Positions 1-10,813 of a DNA stretch of 64,000 nt are shown here, in pieces. A program made the translations under genes and the position numbers. This DNA comes from Poronia punctata (lineage: Eukaryota > Ascomycota > Sordariomycetes > Xylariales > Xylariaceae). The first letter of the stretch is position 1. Every line of letters begins with the position of its first letter. Under the pieces are notes generated by a model, which did no database searches, had not been told where the DNA came from, and saw only the letters and a program-made list of their open reading frames with translations. The stretch lies in assembly GCA_022579005.1 (NCBI GenBank), contig MU401460.1, forward strand, positions 373,886-437,885, written 5' to 3'.

Positions 1-689
1 GCCAGAGTGCCTCCGTTATAGAAACTGAGTAAGTACGGTCAGCACAGACAGCAATGCAAGTGTCAATGGCACACAACAACTTACTTGAAATGGAGGCTCT
101 GCGCAGGCGGCGTGAGTTGTCTCCACAGCAGCAATTCGCTGAAGTATACCCTCCGACGACCCCGTACGGCGATACGTCCTATTAGTTGTCTTTTGGCTTG
201 AGGTGCCGTGGAGTATCGAAGATCAGGCACGTCCAAGAGCCTTCCAGGTTCATCTGTCTCACAGGCCGCCCCTATGATCTCTAACGTCAGCGAAGATGGG
301 GCTGTAGAGGCGGATTCTTCCGTCTTGAAATCACAAAGGCCTGGATCATCACTGCATCGCCGAATACGATCAACACGATTTCAAAATAGACGCGACTTAC
401 CTTGTTTCGGTATCTTGTTGATCAAGAGATATTTCGTTTTTGTAGACTCGACGATGAGTACGCGGGGGTTGATTGTGCTGATGAGGCTGAATCCGCGGAC
501 TTGCAGATTGTCGTCTATCGACCAGACATCCTGGACATGTGGTATCAGTACTCCCAGTGCAGTAGACTCTTCGGACTCTGACAAGTTCTCTTCAGGTTTT
601 GACATGTTCTCTTCGGGCTCTGACATGTTCTCTTCGGGCTCCGACACGTTCTCCTTGGGGCTTGACATGTTCTCTTCGGGTTCTGACAT
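1..689 (-). CDS. Unknown protein with N-terminal heptapeptide repeats, C-terminal part outside window
   Basis: Minus-strand gene running off the left edge. My model is three exons, 689-401, 301-85 and 24-1, with introns GTAAGT..CTACAG (99 nt) and GTAAGT..CTCAG (60 nt). Reading phase is conserved across both junctions. The N terminus is about six copies of a seven-residue unit (MSEPEEN and variants), encoded by a 21-bp tandem repeat at about 560-689. It is acidic and likely disordered. Then follows ordinary mixed sequence (GVLIPHVQDVWSIDD.., RYSTAPQAKRQLIGRI.., LLLWRQLTPPAQ). I recognise no family, signal peptide or membrane segment in the visible 176 residues. The opposite strand is also open across the repeat, but it lacks fitting splice sites and reads as low-complexity shadow. 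The start is the first ATG of the repeat tract; an upstream start is possible. Confidence 0.6.
560..689. repeat. Imperfect 21-bp tandem repeat inside a coding exon
   Basis: A unit resembling GACATGTTCTCTTCGGGCTCT (shown on the plus strand) recurs about six times with substitutions. On the minus strand each unit encodes one heptapeptide of the MSEPEEN type. Because 21 is divisible by three, copy-number changes would keep the reading frame. Confidence 0.85.
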
Positions 690-1427
690 GTTGACTTTGG
701 GATATCGTAAAAGAAGAATTCGACAGAGATAGGATAGGGGGTATGTCTTGAGTGGGAATTAATTGTAACAACGGCTACTATGGAGGTCAAGATATCGTGG
801 AGGGTACGAGGTAGTCTAGGACTCTAGGGGGCCCGGTTGATTAGGTTTCAACAAAGACGGTCGTCCCCCGTTTCCGGACAAAAAGTTATAAAAAGGGGAT
901 AGGTAGAGGTACTGGGAACAATCGCTTCCTGAAATTGGCTGCCTTTGTCCGCAACGAATTTTTTTAACCCGTCCTTTAACATACAACCAATTGTTGTGTA
1001 ACTGATTGGGCAAGTGCAACCCTACCGCTGGGAACGGTTTACGGCCTGTCACCTGGTCATTTGTCCGGTAGAGAGAACGCCGAGCTAACTAGGTAGTTGG
1101 TCTAAACGGCAGTCGCACCACCTTTGCGCGCGCATGCATTTCATTTAGGTACCTGCCATTTTACTTTAAGATGTCGATATTAAGACTCTAGATTATTTAG
1201 AAAACACCTATGTGGTCAATGTCTTTACTCACGGAGAGTCCCATGTTTAACCCCAGGCCTACGTTTTACAATCTGTTCGTTGCCTTTTCTTCGTGTTTTA
1301 GACGTGCTGCAAGCTTGTTATCTATGCACCTCAAATGCCGGGCTGCCATTTTTTTTTTCGGCCACATCCCGTCCCCGTTCTCGTGTGGTTAAGGATCATC
1401 TTAATTATCAAAACTCCAACATCCAAT
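690..1427. other. Intergenic, no gene seen
   Basis: Only short, unconvincing open frames on both strands. It lies between the start of the left-edge minus-strand gene and the tRNA-Leu gene, so it should contain the promoter of the former. Confidence 0.6.
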
Positions 1428-1523
1428 GGTGAGATGGCCGAGTGGTTATGGCGCTGCGTTCAGGTTATCTGAACAAATTTCGCAGTGGAGCAATCCGCGT
1501 GGGTTCGAGTCCCACTCTCATCA
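1428..1523 (+). tRNA. tRNA-Leu (anticodon CAG) with a short intron
   Basis: It folds as a class II tRNA. The acceptor stem pairs GGTGAGA with TCTCATC and has discriminator A. The D-arm is GCCGAGTGGTTATGGC. The anticodon stem is CTGCG/CGCAG with anticodon CAG at 1461-1463. There is a variable arm (GGA..TCC) and a T-arm GTGGGTTCGAGTCCCAC. The anticodon loop is 22 nt instead of 7, which implies an intron of about 15 nt at 1465-1479. The word CTGAA in the intron can pair with TTCAG of the anticodon loop, as expected for a tRNA splicing substrate. No terminal CCA is encoded, as in eukaryotic nuclear genes. Confidence 0.93.
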
Positions 1524-2869
1524 TGTATATCCAGTCCACTCCTTTCCGGAGCGGAAACTTTTTGGCTCCGTGATACTAATAGAATCTACGTGTAAATCAT
1601 AAAACATCATTCCCCCTTTTTTGTCTACGGGCCGTGGGTAGGTAAGGTAATTTAGAGGGATAGCTGATGCAATTGTTGTTATACTGATATTATGTGAGAC
1701 TTGAGAAGAGAATGAAATGCGCCTGGTTGCAAAGGCCGATGAACCAATCCATCGTGGTACATTTTCTCCAGCATCACCTCCCGGATATCCGTAGTCTTCA
1801 CTGAACGCATGACGCTGTCTGTACATTTATGTGTGCGAGGTGGCCTGCCCATCTGCCTGGCCCAATGAACTGGGACGTCGTAATGGCCACCGTTGTTTCT
1901 TAAGCCGGTGTTCCTCTTGCAGAGTCCGATAACATATAGGTATGCTACAGGAGTATCTTTTGGGAATTTGCAGCGCGGGATGGGAATCATGGTCCACATT
2001 GGTCACAGATACACAGAAGTCTGCACTTTACAGGAAGTCACGGGTCTGCCTAGCGTCACGTCCATCTTCCAAGTCAACCTTAGGCTTTTAAAACAGCCTA
2101 GGTACCTTAGTACCTACCATAGCTCCTGATGCTCGATCCATTAAGCGTTGTAGCTTGTTGCAAATTTGCTACCCAAATAACGGTTCGAGTCGGGACACGG
2201 AAATGTCACCTCATGGACCGTCAACTCGTTGACTGTGATGACAGGACACGGTTTCTCTCCACGAGTACCTGTAAGCGACTTGGTAAGCTACAAGTTCAAC
2301 CGTCTCTTTCTCTCATGTATTTTCTTGTAGCCTTGAAGCTGTCCTGCCTGAATGAAATTGTTCGTCTTGTCAAGTCCGATTGCCTCCCACTGAGAACATA
2401 CTAACAAGGACCTGAAAGAAAGAATTGTCACAATCGATGCAGTGTAGAGGGGTCTGAAGCTGGAAATGATATTCAATCATGATACTACTCAGGTACCTAC
2501 CCTAGGTTCCTACAATGTCTGGCCTTCACATGTTCCCGGGCATTGACAGGAAACCTAATGGGAGGGGCAACAGAAAGTCACAATGCTCAATGGGTCAATG
2601 GGGTACGTAGTAAGGCTAAGAACACCCAAGTAAGGTACGTGAGGTTTGTACATGGCCTACACTACATGTAGGTATAAAATGCCATGCCATGCCAACCAGC
2701 CAACCAGCCAACCAGCCAACCAGCCAACCATTTAACAGTGTTGACCAGACAAATAGACAGATAGAAAACAGTTCCCAAGTTGCAATCCCGTGGACGTCCC
2801 TCCAACCGCCAACTACTCAACCATTGATTGAGGAAGAAGTTTCCTGATTTAATCCGATCCACTTCCACA
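1524..2869. other. Intergenic, contains a CCAACCAG microrepeat
   Basis: No gene recognised. At about 2690-2730 the 8-base unit CCAACCAG is repeated about five times, preceded by GCCAT repeats. The last few hundred bases should be the promoter and 5' leader of the F-box gene. Confidence 0.55.
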
Positions 2870-4180
2870 ATGTCAACAACACATCCTCCATCAACGACAG
2901 ATAAAATCCTGTCCTTCATCCTTGGAGTTTTCGGAGTCCAACTTCTCCCACATCAGAATCGTGCGGGTATCATGTCGACCTTCGTCTCCGAGCCTATAGA
3001 AGCTGCTTGTGTCCGAGCCCAGGAGAATCGCCTTGAGTGGCTGGGTCTCATATCTGTTTTCTGGAGGCTGTTTGGTATAGCCGTATTTGACCTCGTCTCC
3101 GCCTACATCCGGGTAAGTCATTAGCATATTACCTGCCATGCAGCCCTGCTGATTCTCTAATTGCTATAACAGCCATCTTCTCGCGGTATCCACGTTTACC
3201 GAAAGGTGTCGCAACGTAAAAGCGTACCGGCGCTGCCAGACGATTGTATATTGATGATCCTTGAACGACTGGACTTCGATACACTCATGGCCTTCCAGCA
3301 GGTCAACAAGGTACGTCTAGTCCGGCGTACTGCCTCGTTGCTCGTCAATACATCTCCCGTTGGTAACTTTCGCAGCAGGAGACTAACCTCGAAAAAGGCT
3401 GTCCGGCAATTGATCAAGCGAAATGAGCGTTATCTCTCGGCAAAACGCATCGCAGCTTTCCCATTGACACCCCTCCCAAACATCTTTTCGTCACACCTTT
3501 CTCGACGAATGGTGCTCCGGCCAGATACGTTTGCCAAAGTCCGCGAGCTCGAGTTGCGCGAAAGGAGAATCGATATCCTCTTTAAGAGGGCGGCCTTTCT
3601 TTTTGAATGGCGAGGCACCAATGTAGGGGAAGACGAAATCCCGCCTTTCTTCGATTATCCAGAGAAGATCAAGCGCGCCCTTCGCCTGTGCGATCGCATT
3701 GCCGACGTCGCCGCAAATCCACCGTGCCCGCCTTTCTCACGCCATGACTACGAGCATCGCCGAGGTTACAGGTTGCCCCCTCACAAATGGATTGCAAAAT
3801 ACTGCCCATTTTCTAACCCGCACGCCCGACCGCACCAGTTAGCACATATCTATTCACTTCGCAGCAAAGACGGCTCAGCCATCCGGCGGCTAAGTAGCCT
3901 TGTACCGTCAAATGTGTTGGCCGGTAGCACTGGTGAGGTCGTCCGTTCTTCTAGACGCTGTTACCGTCCGGAAATGCGGGACTTGTATATCTCCGAGTGC
4001 ATACTCCGCCACGGCACATGGTTCTTGGCGGGATGTACGGTGGGAAACCTCCAATGGGCCGAAAGAGTGAAAGATATGGTCGATTCGGCTAGTCTCGACC
4101 CTGCCTATGAGTTCAGCGGAGAACTTATACCTCGCCTACTTGTGGAGGCAGTGGGGACATTTGCGTGGAACAACGCGTAA
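2870..4180 (+). CDS. F-box domain protein
   Basis: Two exons, 2870-3112 and 3173-4180, giving 416 residues. The intron is GTAAGT..AACAG (60 nt), phase 0. The second exon opens PSSRGIHVYRKVSQRKS and then an F-box-like segment at about residues 100-130 (PALPDDCILMILERLDFDTL..). F-box proteins are substrate adaptors of SCF ubiquitin ligases and bind Skp1 through this segment. The C-terminal ~280 residues show no LRR, WD40 or Kelch repeat; they are rich in Arg and Pro and hold a Cys-containing tail. ATG 2870 is the first ATG in frame; ATG 2969 is an alternative. A second GTACGT..CAG intron near 3310 was considered but breaks the frame. The substrate is unknown. Confidence 0.7.
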
Positions 4181-6532
4181 GATACCAGGATCAGCGACGA
4201 AACGTGTAGGATACGAAGAAGAGATGATTGTAGCATTGATAGTACTTTTTAAAACATGTATGCAGCACTGTGGGCGGCCCTTGCTATAAGTGAGGCCTCT
4301 TTCTTATAGTCTAGATGGGTTATAATATTATAATATCACGTCAACCTGAGAAGTAAACTACTAAGCAGATCTTTCATGGAAAGACATGAAGTTATCTAGG
4401 TTAGAGCCAATGGTTTGTATGGGGTCAAAATGATATATCTTGGTACAGCCAGTGTTTATGATATGTGTAGCATCCGGCGACGGCACGGTGACAGGAGGTC
4501 TGTAAATTACCTACATTAGAAGACCACGAAGAAACATCACTACAGTGTTTTTGATATATATCAGACGATGAAGAACGGGGACCATCTAAACATCTGTCCA
4601 CCGGCCAGCCTCGTGTTGCCTTAAGTCTTTACAAAACGCAACATGTTTCTTGCCCTGAGAGAGCAGCCTTCCTTGTATTACGATATTCATTGTCCTTTTA
4701 AGCGTAATTACGATTTGCTGATAATCCCTGATGTGGTTGCGCGGTTGAATAACACTACTAACGAATAGGCGTCGACGATCTGCTGGCTCCAGGAAATACG
4801 ATATGAGAGGGGCGAGCAAAGCCAATGATTGGGGCTGTTCGCCAGCTACCTACCTAGATAAGTACCTATGTATGAAGTAAAAAACTAGGGCGAATTGTTC
4901 GGTTCGCTGCTAGCTTTCTAAAGTATCTACAAGGCACGGTCAAGTGGAAGTACGTGGTGTACGGTGCAGATTATAGGGTAACTTCTGTCCTCCTGAGGAG
5001 CAAAGGTATTTGGTTACATATTTGTTTGTGTATCGCCACAACCTATACTTACCTAGGTAGTGGGAATTCTTGATGACGTGCTTGTGATACTGGTATGTAT
5101 GTATGTATGTATGTATTGTAGTGTCAAGCCTTAATCTGACAACTCGAGGTAAAATAATGGCAATGAAAAAGCTAGATACTGTTAGAACCAGCAGGTAATT
5201 AAACGTCTATTCAAGTTATCCTATCCCATACCGGCGGGGCTCGGAAAAGACCTGAAATATATAATTGATCCAAAAGCTAGAGCGCTTATTTCAGGAAAGA
5301 AAACTATGAGGCCAACCCCCAAGACACAGGACAAGTCGTTCCTCGTAGGGGGGGCTTGTACAAGGATAAGTTCGAGACTGTGGGGGGCACAGAGGTCGGA
5401 TCCCAGGCCGGATCGAGTGACGATGAAATGACCAATGGGAACGAAAATGGTTTAGAAATATTTGTTGGAAATAGGAAGGGAAGGAAAGTCTACTGTATGT
5501 TTTTAACACTTGTGCTCATCTGTGTCCTGACGCGGTATATTCAAATAATACTAGGACGTAGAGTGATATCTTAGGACCAGGGTCGTACACATAGTTACGA
5601 GAAGTAACCACTGCAAAGGATAAGAAAAAGAAACGTTAAGACATCTACCACCCCCCTCTCACAAACTCTAAGGTAGGTATCTCTCCATTTTTAGTAATTG
5701 ATATCTCCGAATATCCCCGTGCCGTTTGCGCTGTCACACTACCTACCAAGTACCTAAGTACCTAGGCACTGATGTATACTGTTCCTTCTCGGTGATAATT
5801 AGCCTTGACGCCGAAGCCCCTACATAGTACCTACCTAGCCTCTGACAACATGGAAGACAATGATTTGATGAACCTTTTGCAGGCAGCTTTAACAGGTCTC
5901 TTTCAAATACCTACGTCCTACACAGCTCAGTAAGGGGTCCACCTCTATATACTATGAATTGATGGATCATATTACCTTTGACGAGTACACACAAGGTTGA
6001 ATGGAAAGGTTTCGAATTTGAGATAAGGCTGCTGCCTATGTACCTAAGTTTTAAAGATCATCGGTAAATCCCCGAGTTGCATTAGTGCAGAATCTGATCG
6101 ACGTAATCATGCTTTGTGGCGTCGCTGGGCAGAGTTCTGGCTGGGGGGCGGAGTCTAGCTGAAAACGGGAATGACGACTACGTCCCGCAGCAGGGGCTGT
6201 CAGGGCTGATATGTAGTGTGACCCTCCGCCGAGAAGTACGGACCATGTCCAATCACAACAATGTAATATCAGTTTTATTCAACTGCCTCGTCAGCCTTAA
6301 ATGACAACTCGGTATGCGCATTGGGAAAGATGACCAAGCAAAGTCATGAATCAAATAATTGTTACAAGCTGTGGAAGACATATTCAACGTCTTTTTAGGA
6401 AGCGAGGACTTCCTTATATAATGAGCAATTAGCCATGCAATATAGTTGATTTTTGTTCCTCATTCTCACACTCAAATTCTCATCATCAATAACAATCATT
6501 GAGACATAACCGAGTGAGCCTAAAAACTAGAG
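4181..6532. other. Intergenic, 2.35 kb, no supported gene
   Basis: Contains a short GTAT microsatellite at about 5095-5116 and many TACCTA/TAGGTA words (for example 4848-4870, 5680-5770). A 48-codon frame from the ATG at about 5429 to 5574 has one hydrophobic stretch, but nothing else supports it. Confidence 0.5.
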
Positions 6533-7687
6533 ATGCTGAAGTCGCTGTTCCTCTCCCTTGCCATTGCCCTGGAGGCTAGAGCTCTGATTCTCATCCCTGA
6601 GCTCACTGGTCCCCACAAAGTCGGAAGCACTGTTCTTGAGTTGGTGGACTATGGCCGGCTAGATCGATTTGCGCCGACACCTCAACCCAGAGATCTAGTC
6701 GTATCTCTGTTCTACCCGACAAATCTCGACAAAGACTGTGTGCTTGCACCTCAGTTCCCCAAACTTACCGCTGCTGGGATCGCCGCCATGTTCAACACCA
6801 GTACGGCCGCAGTAGAGGATATCACAACGCGCTCCTGCCTCCATGCCCCTTTGTCAAGACCGGATCTACCTTTACTCCTCGTAGGCCCAGGCCTTGGCAA
6901 TTCCCGGCTCTTCTACTCCGATATGGCCGAGGAGTTAGCTAGCTACGGCTGGAATGTGGTGACCGTCGATCACCCATACGACAGCATTATCGTCGAATTT
7001 CCGGACGGGCGGGTGGTTGTTCCAGAGGATTCCCCCGTCGCCACCAATGCCTCGCTCGAAGAATTCCTCGATTTGCGAGTCGAGGATCTGAGCTTCGTCC
7101 TAGACGCGCTAGCAAACTCGTCCATCACATCCCAGATCCCCGGCCTCGGAGGTGCATCGTGCCCACGGACCCACGCACGTGAGATCGAGACCTCCAAGCC
7201 GAAATTGCGCACAAACGGAGTTGGCTGCTTTGGCCACTCTTTCGGAGGTGCATCTTCGCTTCAACTAATCCACGACGACGAGCGCTGTGTCGTCGGTGCC
7301 AATTTCGACGGGGCCGTGTTTGGCTCGGTGATCCCGGAGGGCATAGATAAGCCCTTTCTATTCCTCGGTAGACCAGACCATAATCGAAACATTGACGATA
7401 CTTGGGCCGCCGCCTGGCCGAATCTTCGAGGGTTCAAACGCGAGTACACCGTCAACGGGACGACACATGCCGATTTCACCGATCTCCCTCTCTTCAGAGA
7501 CTTGCTCGGAGACCAGTTCCCCGAATCACTCGGTCAAACTCTGGGCAATATCACCGGGGCTAGGATTCTAGATGTCCAGACGGCCTTTGTAGGAGCCTTG
7601 TTTGATCGGTTCTTGAAGGGCAAGGGTGGGGAATTGTTAGACGACAAGAAGTTGACCAAGTGGCCGGAAGTGGCCTTGGTGAAATAA
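6533..7687 (+). CDS. Secreted PAF-acetylhydrolase-like alpha/beta hydrolase
   Basis: Single exon, 384 residues. The N terminus (MLKSLFLSLAIALEARA) looks like a cleavable signal peptide, so the protein is probably secreted. The nucleophile elbow GHSFGG places the catalytic Ser at residue 236. An Asp in ANFDGAVFG at 259 and a His in NGTTHADFTD at 312 complete a plausible triad. The Ser-to-Asp spacing of 23 equals that of plasma platelet-activating-factor acetylhydrolase. Members cleave short or oxidised acyl chains from phospholipids, and fungal homologues often have undefined substrates. Several N-x-S/T sites (NTS, NAS, NSS, NGT) fit passage through the secretory route. Intact and with no frameshift. 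Substrate assignment is inference. Confidence 0.88.
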   Translation: MLKSLFLSLAIALEARALILIPELTGPHKVGSTVLELVDYGRLDRFAPTPQPRDLVVSLFYPTNLDKDCVLAPQFPKLTAAGIAAMFNTSTAAVEDITTRSCLHAPLSRPDLPLLLVGPGLGNSRLFYSDMAEELASYGWNVVTVDHPYDSIIVEFPDGRVVVPEDSPVATNASLEEFLDLRVEDLSFVLDALANSSITSQIPGLGGASCPRTHAREIETSKPKLRTNGVGCFGHSFGGASSLQLIHDDERCVVGANFDGAVFGSVIPEGIDKPFLFLGRPDHNRNIDDTWAAAWPNLRGFKREYTVNGTTHADFTDLPLFRDLLGDQFPESLGQTLGNITGARILDVQTAFVGALFDRFLKGKGGELLDDKKLTKWPEVALVK

Positions 7688-9121
7688 GGCCTGGATTCCA
7701 GTTACGTCGGGTGGATTCGACTCGGGCACGATACTTGTGATCCGCAGCTAAGTCGGGCAGGGCAGTAGGGCACAGCATTCAACATGGCTGCATAGACTTT
7801 CAAGATATCACGGTACCGAGGGTCGGTCGGGTAGATCTAACGGATGATGACCGGAGGTTATTTACACACTCACTTGTTATGAAATCCAAAGTTTAGAATA
7901 AGAATTAGTCTTGAATCCGAAATTTGCGAATGACTTCTTGAGGTCTGAAATCACCATGCTTCTGTTGAGAGGATGCACGACCGTCGACAAGGTCTCCCAC
8001 GGGCCACGGCAAAAGGTGACGTCTTCAAATAGGAGAGACTAGCGGAATTAGCGCTAAGGAACGGGCCGCAGTGGGGTTAGGTTGTTTATAAGTCCCGCTT
8101 TGACGCCTGTCTTAATTAAGCCTTGCTGCCGGTAAGATCCTTGCTGCTGGTAAGATATAACTAGTCTGCGTTTTTTTCTTTTTTAAATCTTGCCCGCCTT
8201 CAGCCAAAATCCCGGGCTAAGAAAATATCTAGTAAACAGCAGTAACGGCCTGGTCTAAACATCTATTGGATGGAGGACCTGCTACTTTTGAATAAAGGCT
8301 AGGTAACACTTAGTAGGATCTATGCTTACAAGAATCTGAGAATATGCCAGCCTCGTAGGGACTTTCCGTGGTTGTCTCAAGCCTTTGGGACCATGATAGT
8401 CTGCTTCATCTTCCACAATCTGATGAAATTTTCTCGTCGGTTGAAGGCTGTGCCTACGTCCAAGGGCTATCGTTCATCATTTGGGAGATGAGATTATACC
8501 TGTTGGTGCGCTCAAAGAGCATGAGAAAAGTCTGGACGGTACGCCGTATACTGCGTTGACTTGGCTGACTGGATGAAGGGTGGCCGTTGATTAGGGACCT
8601 AATGTGCCGGTGGCTGCGTATCTGGAGGCTATGGACAAACAAGAAGTTGAATGTGGTCTATAGGAAACTGGTAAAACTGGCGATGTAAAAAAAAAAAAAA
8701 AAAAAAAAAAGTTTGTACAGAATTCAGATGTCTGTCAAGAGCGTCAACTTAACTAGTGGCAAGTTAAAATGTAGAAGAAATAGATGAAAACAAACACAGG
8801 TCAGGATTGAGGTGGAAATGAAAAGGGCCGTGAACCTATACCCTCGATTTTAAGAGGGAATCATTACCTAAGCGGCAACTAAAAAAATTGGCTGTAAAAC
8901 TAGGTAGGTAACACCTAGACCCTGCATTAATAGTAAAATTTACCCTGCGCACCTAGCAACTGCAACGCTCTAAATAATATTATACAAGCCTGCACTTATA
9001 ATTGCGTCTGCGTTAAACGTTGAAAGTTAAGGCAGCTATAAACTACCTAGACTAGCAAATGATTTTTAAAAAAAACAGAGCAAAAAAAGACATGGTACAG
9101 GAGGAATTGAACCCCCGATGA
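7688..9121. other. Intergenic with a poly-A tract
   Basis: No convincing gene. An A-run of about 24 bases lies at 8687-8710. The right end (about 9088-9118, minus strand) holds a sequence resembling the 3' half of a tRNA, listed separately. Confidence 0.5.
9088..9118 (-). pseudogene. tRNA 3'-half-like fragment
   Basis: Read on the minus strand, the segment GGGGGTTCAATTCCTCC looks like a T-arm and is followed by TGTACCA, like an acceptor strand plus discriminator. No 5' half lies beside it; the intact tRNA-Ala sits directly upstream on the same strand. It is probably a relic of a tRNA or of a tRNA insertion. Confidence 0.35.
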
Positions 9122-9193
9122 TGGACTCGCGGGGAATCGAACCCCGGACCACTCCCATGCTAAGGGAGTATTATACCACTAAACCACAAGCCC
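9122..9193 (-). tRNA. tRNA-Ala (anticodon AGC)
   Basis: A 72-nt cloverleaf without intron. The acceptor is GGGCTTG with CGAGTCC (two G-T wobbles) and discriminator A. The D-arm is TGGTTTAGTGGTATAA, the anticodon stem CTCCC/GGGAG has loop TTAGCAT, and the T-arm is CGGGGTTCGATTCCCCG. A-box and B-box promoter elements are both intact. Confidence 0.93.
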
Positions 9194-9558
9194 GAGTGGA
9201 GATGAAGACGGATGAAACACCGGCTTCTTGGATGGGAGGGAGTGAGAATATGATTAGTTATATACTACGGCGTAGTATTATCCAGCTAGAAATCTTTTAT
9301 GTAAGGTAAAGACGTGGCAGTTTGCTAAAGAAAACACGAAGTTTGTATTGTAAGATCTATATACTAGGGAGGTATTTAATTCAAGTGAGGATTATGTGCT
9401 GAATACATGTAAAATCACCCTGTTATACTTTATGTAATGAGGGAATAACAGATATTTATCATTCCAGTAATTAAGCCTACTTACCTAACTATTACTACAA
9501 CATGAGATATCAGATGCGGAGATTGATTGATTAAGATGCTCGGCCTGAGCTCTTCTCA
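9194..9558. other. Intergenic, AT-rich
   Basis: No gene seen. It is the 3' flank of the LysM remnant and the upstream flank of tRNA-Ala. Confidence 0.5.
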
Positions 9559-9732
9559 TTAGCCTTTGACGCAGACGTAATAGTTGGCGAACAGGCCCTT
9601 GCAATCCGAGCCGACTTTGGGATTCCAGCGGTTGAATTGCGCGGCCGTGACGCTGAATTTCTTCTCAATGCCGACGCAGAACTCGTTCTTGGCCGGTAGG
9701 TACCACTTCTTACAGGTGCAGACCGACCCGGG
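9559..9732 (-). pseudogene. LysM domain exon, isolated remnant
   Basis: The minus-strand frame PGSVCTCKKWYLPAKNEFCV.. ends with ..SDCKGLFANYYVCVKG and a stop. This matches the shape of a fungal LysM module (Phe/Cys spacing, NxWNP core and terminal YYVCV). The frame is preceded by CATTAG, a usable intron acceptor, so it would be the last exon of a LysM protein. Fungal LysM modules bind chitin or chitin oligomers. I found no matching upstream exon between 9733 and 10813, so the rest of the gene has been lost or is unrecognisable. Its neighbours are another LysM gene and a chitinase. Confidence 0.6.
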
Positions 9733-10813
9733 CTAATGCGATATTACCTGGTAGTAGCGATGTGCGTGTGTGGATACTGCACCTACCTACATACTTACCT
9801 ACCCCCTTTTCACCGACCTCACATCTACAGGTAGTAGGTATGTACCTAAGGTTAGGTACATAGCTCGTTGGCCCTTTCTTCATCACTCCTTCAATTCCCT
9901 TTTCACTCTTCCCTGCACATCCCCGGTTTCAACCCGCAATATATCTTCTGATGTCGGCTGCGGAACCCTTTCGTTGCTCGCCTATACCGTGTCTTGGGTG
10001 ACGGGCCGATGCGATCCTACTGTAAATACCTATCTTTGTGAACGGTTCCTGGCATGCCTTCTCCGACGGCCCAAGCGGCGCAGTCGAATCACTGCCAACT
10101 CTCTGAAGAGGCCGGGTTTGGCAAGCTGCCTTTTGACATTTTCGTGTTGGTAGTAAGACGACCTCGTATGCTCCACGCCGAGAAAGCCGACAGTTGATGA
10201 AATTACGATGCTCTGCTTCCAGGAGAAATGGGATTATACACAACCAGTCGTGCGGGACCAGGAACAATGGGACGGCCTGGCTCGTGAATGGCCGATGCTG
10301 GGCGCACGAGGTCGTCACGTATGTACCATGAGACGGAAATCATGTCTCTTAGGCGTTGGAAGGCAAATGCTGACATGGGAATCTGCATCACCATCAAGCC
10401 TTACCACGGCTTGGACGAAGATAGGCAACCGCGACAGGGAATCGCTAGCCTTACTGCCCAACAGATCAGCCGTGTTCTGGTGCCGCATCAGACTGTCCGC
10501 GAACGGGAATTATCTCTCCGCACCGAGATTGGACACGCTGCGCACCTGCTATTCCCCTGATCTCGCAGGTGGCCCCCTGGCCGGCCTGAGTGAAGACTAC
10601 GAAGACGACCCTACAATTTACCAACGTGGTGCCATTCTCTTAACCAACTGAGTCATTGCAATAGGCACCTATGGTACCATATCTGCCTAAATTAGGTACG
10701 ATAACTGTCTATGATACTGGAGCCGAGTCCCGACTGCCCCACGGTTCCCTTCAATGTGCCACAGAGCTCACAGTCACAGCACACCACATTGTCCCGATGG
10801 AAAGGCACTTAGT
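9733..10813. other. Degenerate region between LysM remnants
   Basis: Open frames exist on both strands (for example plus 10288-10560), but none belongs to a family I know. TACCTA words are frequent at 9780-9870. A tRNA 5'-half-like stretch lies at about 10610-10660 on the minus strand (TGACTCAGTTGGTTAAGAG, an A-box-like D-arm). It is probably a mix of decayed coding sequence and spacer. Confidence 0.4.

Noticed and set aside
208..732. 174-codon plus-strand frame with MFSSGSD repeats
   Set aside because: The minus strand has matching splice sites, conserved phase and non-repetitive coding exons; the plus frame crosses those introns and has no splice support.
3310..3378. Second intron (GTACGT..CGCAG) in the F-box gene
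   Set aside because: All nearby acceptors shift the frame and hit a stop within ~16 codons; the uninterrupted frame runs on for 260 codons.
8687..8710. Poly-A tract as the tail of a retroposed element
   Set aside because: No target-site duplication or element body could be recognised upstream on either strand.
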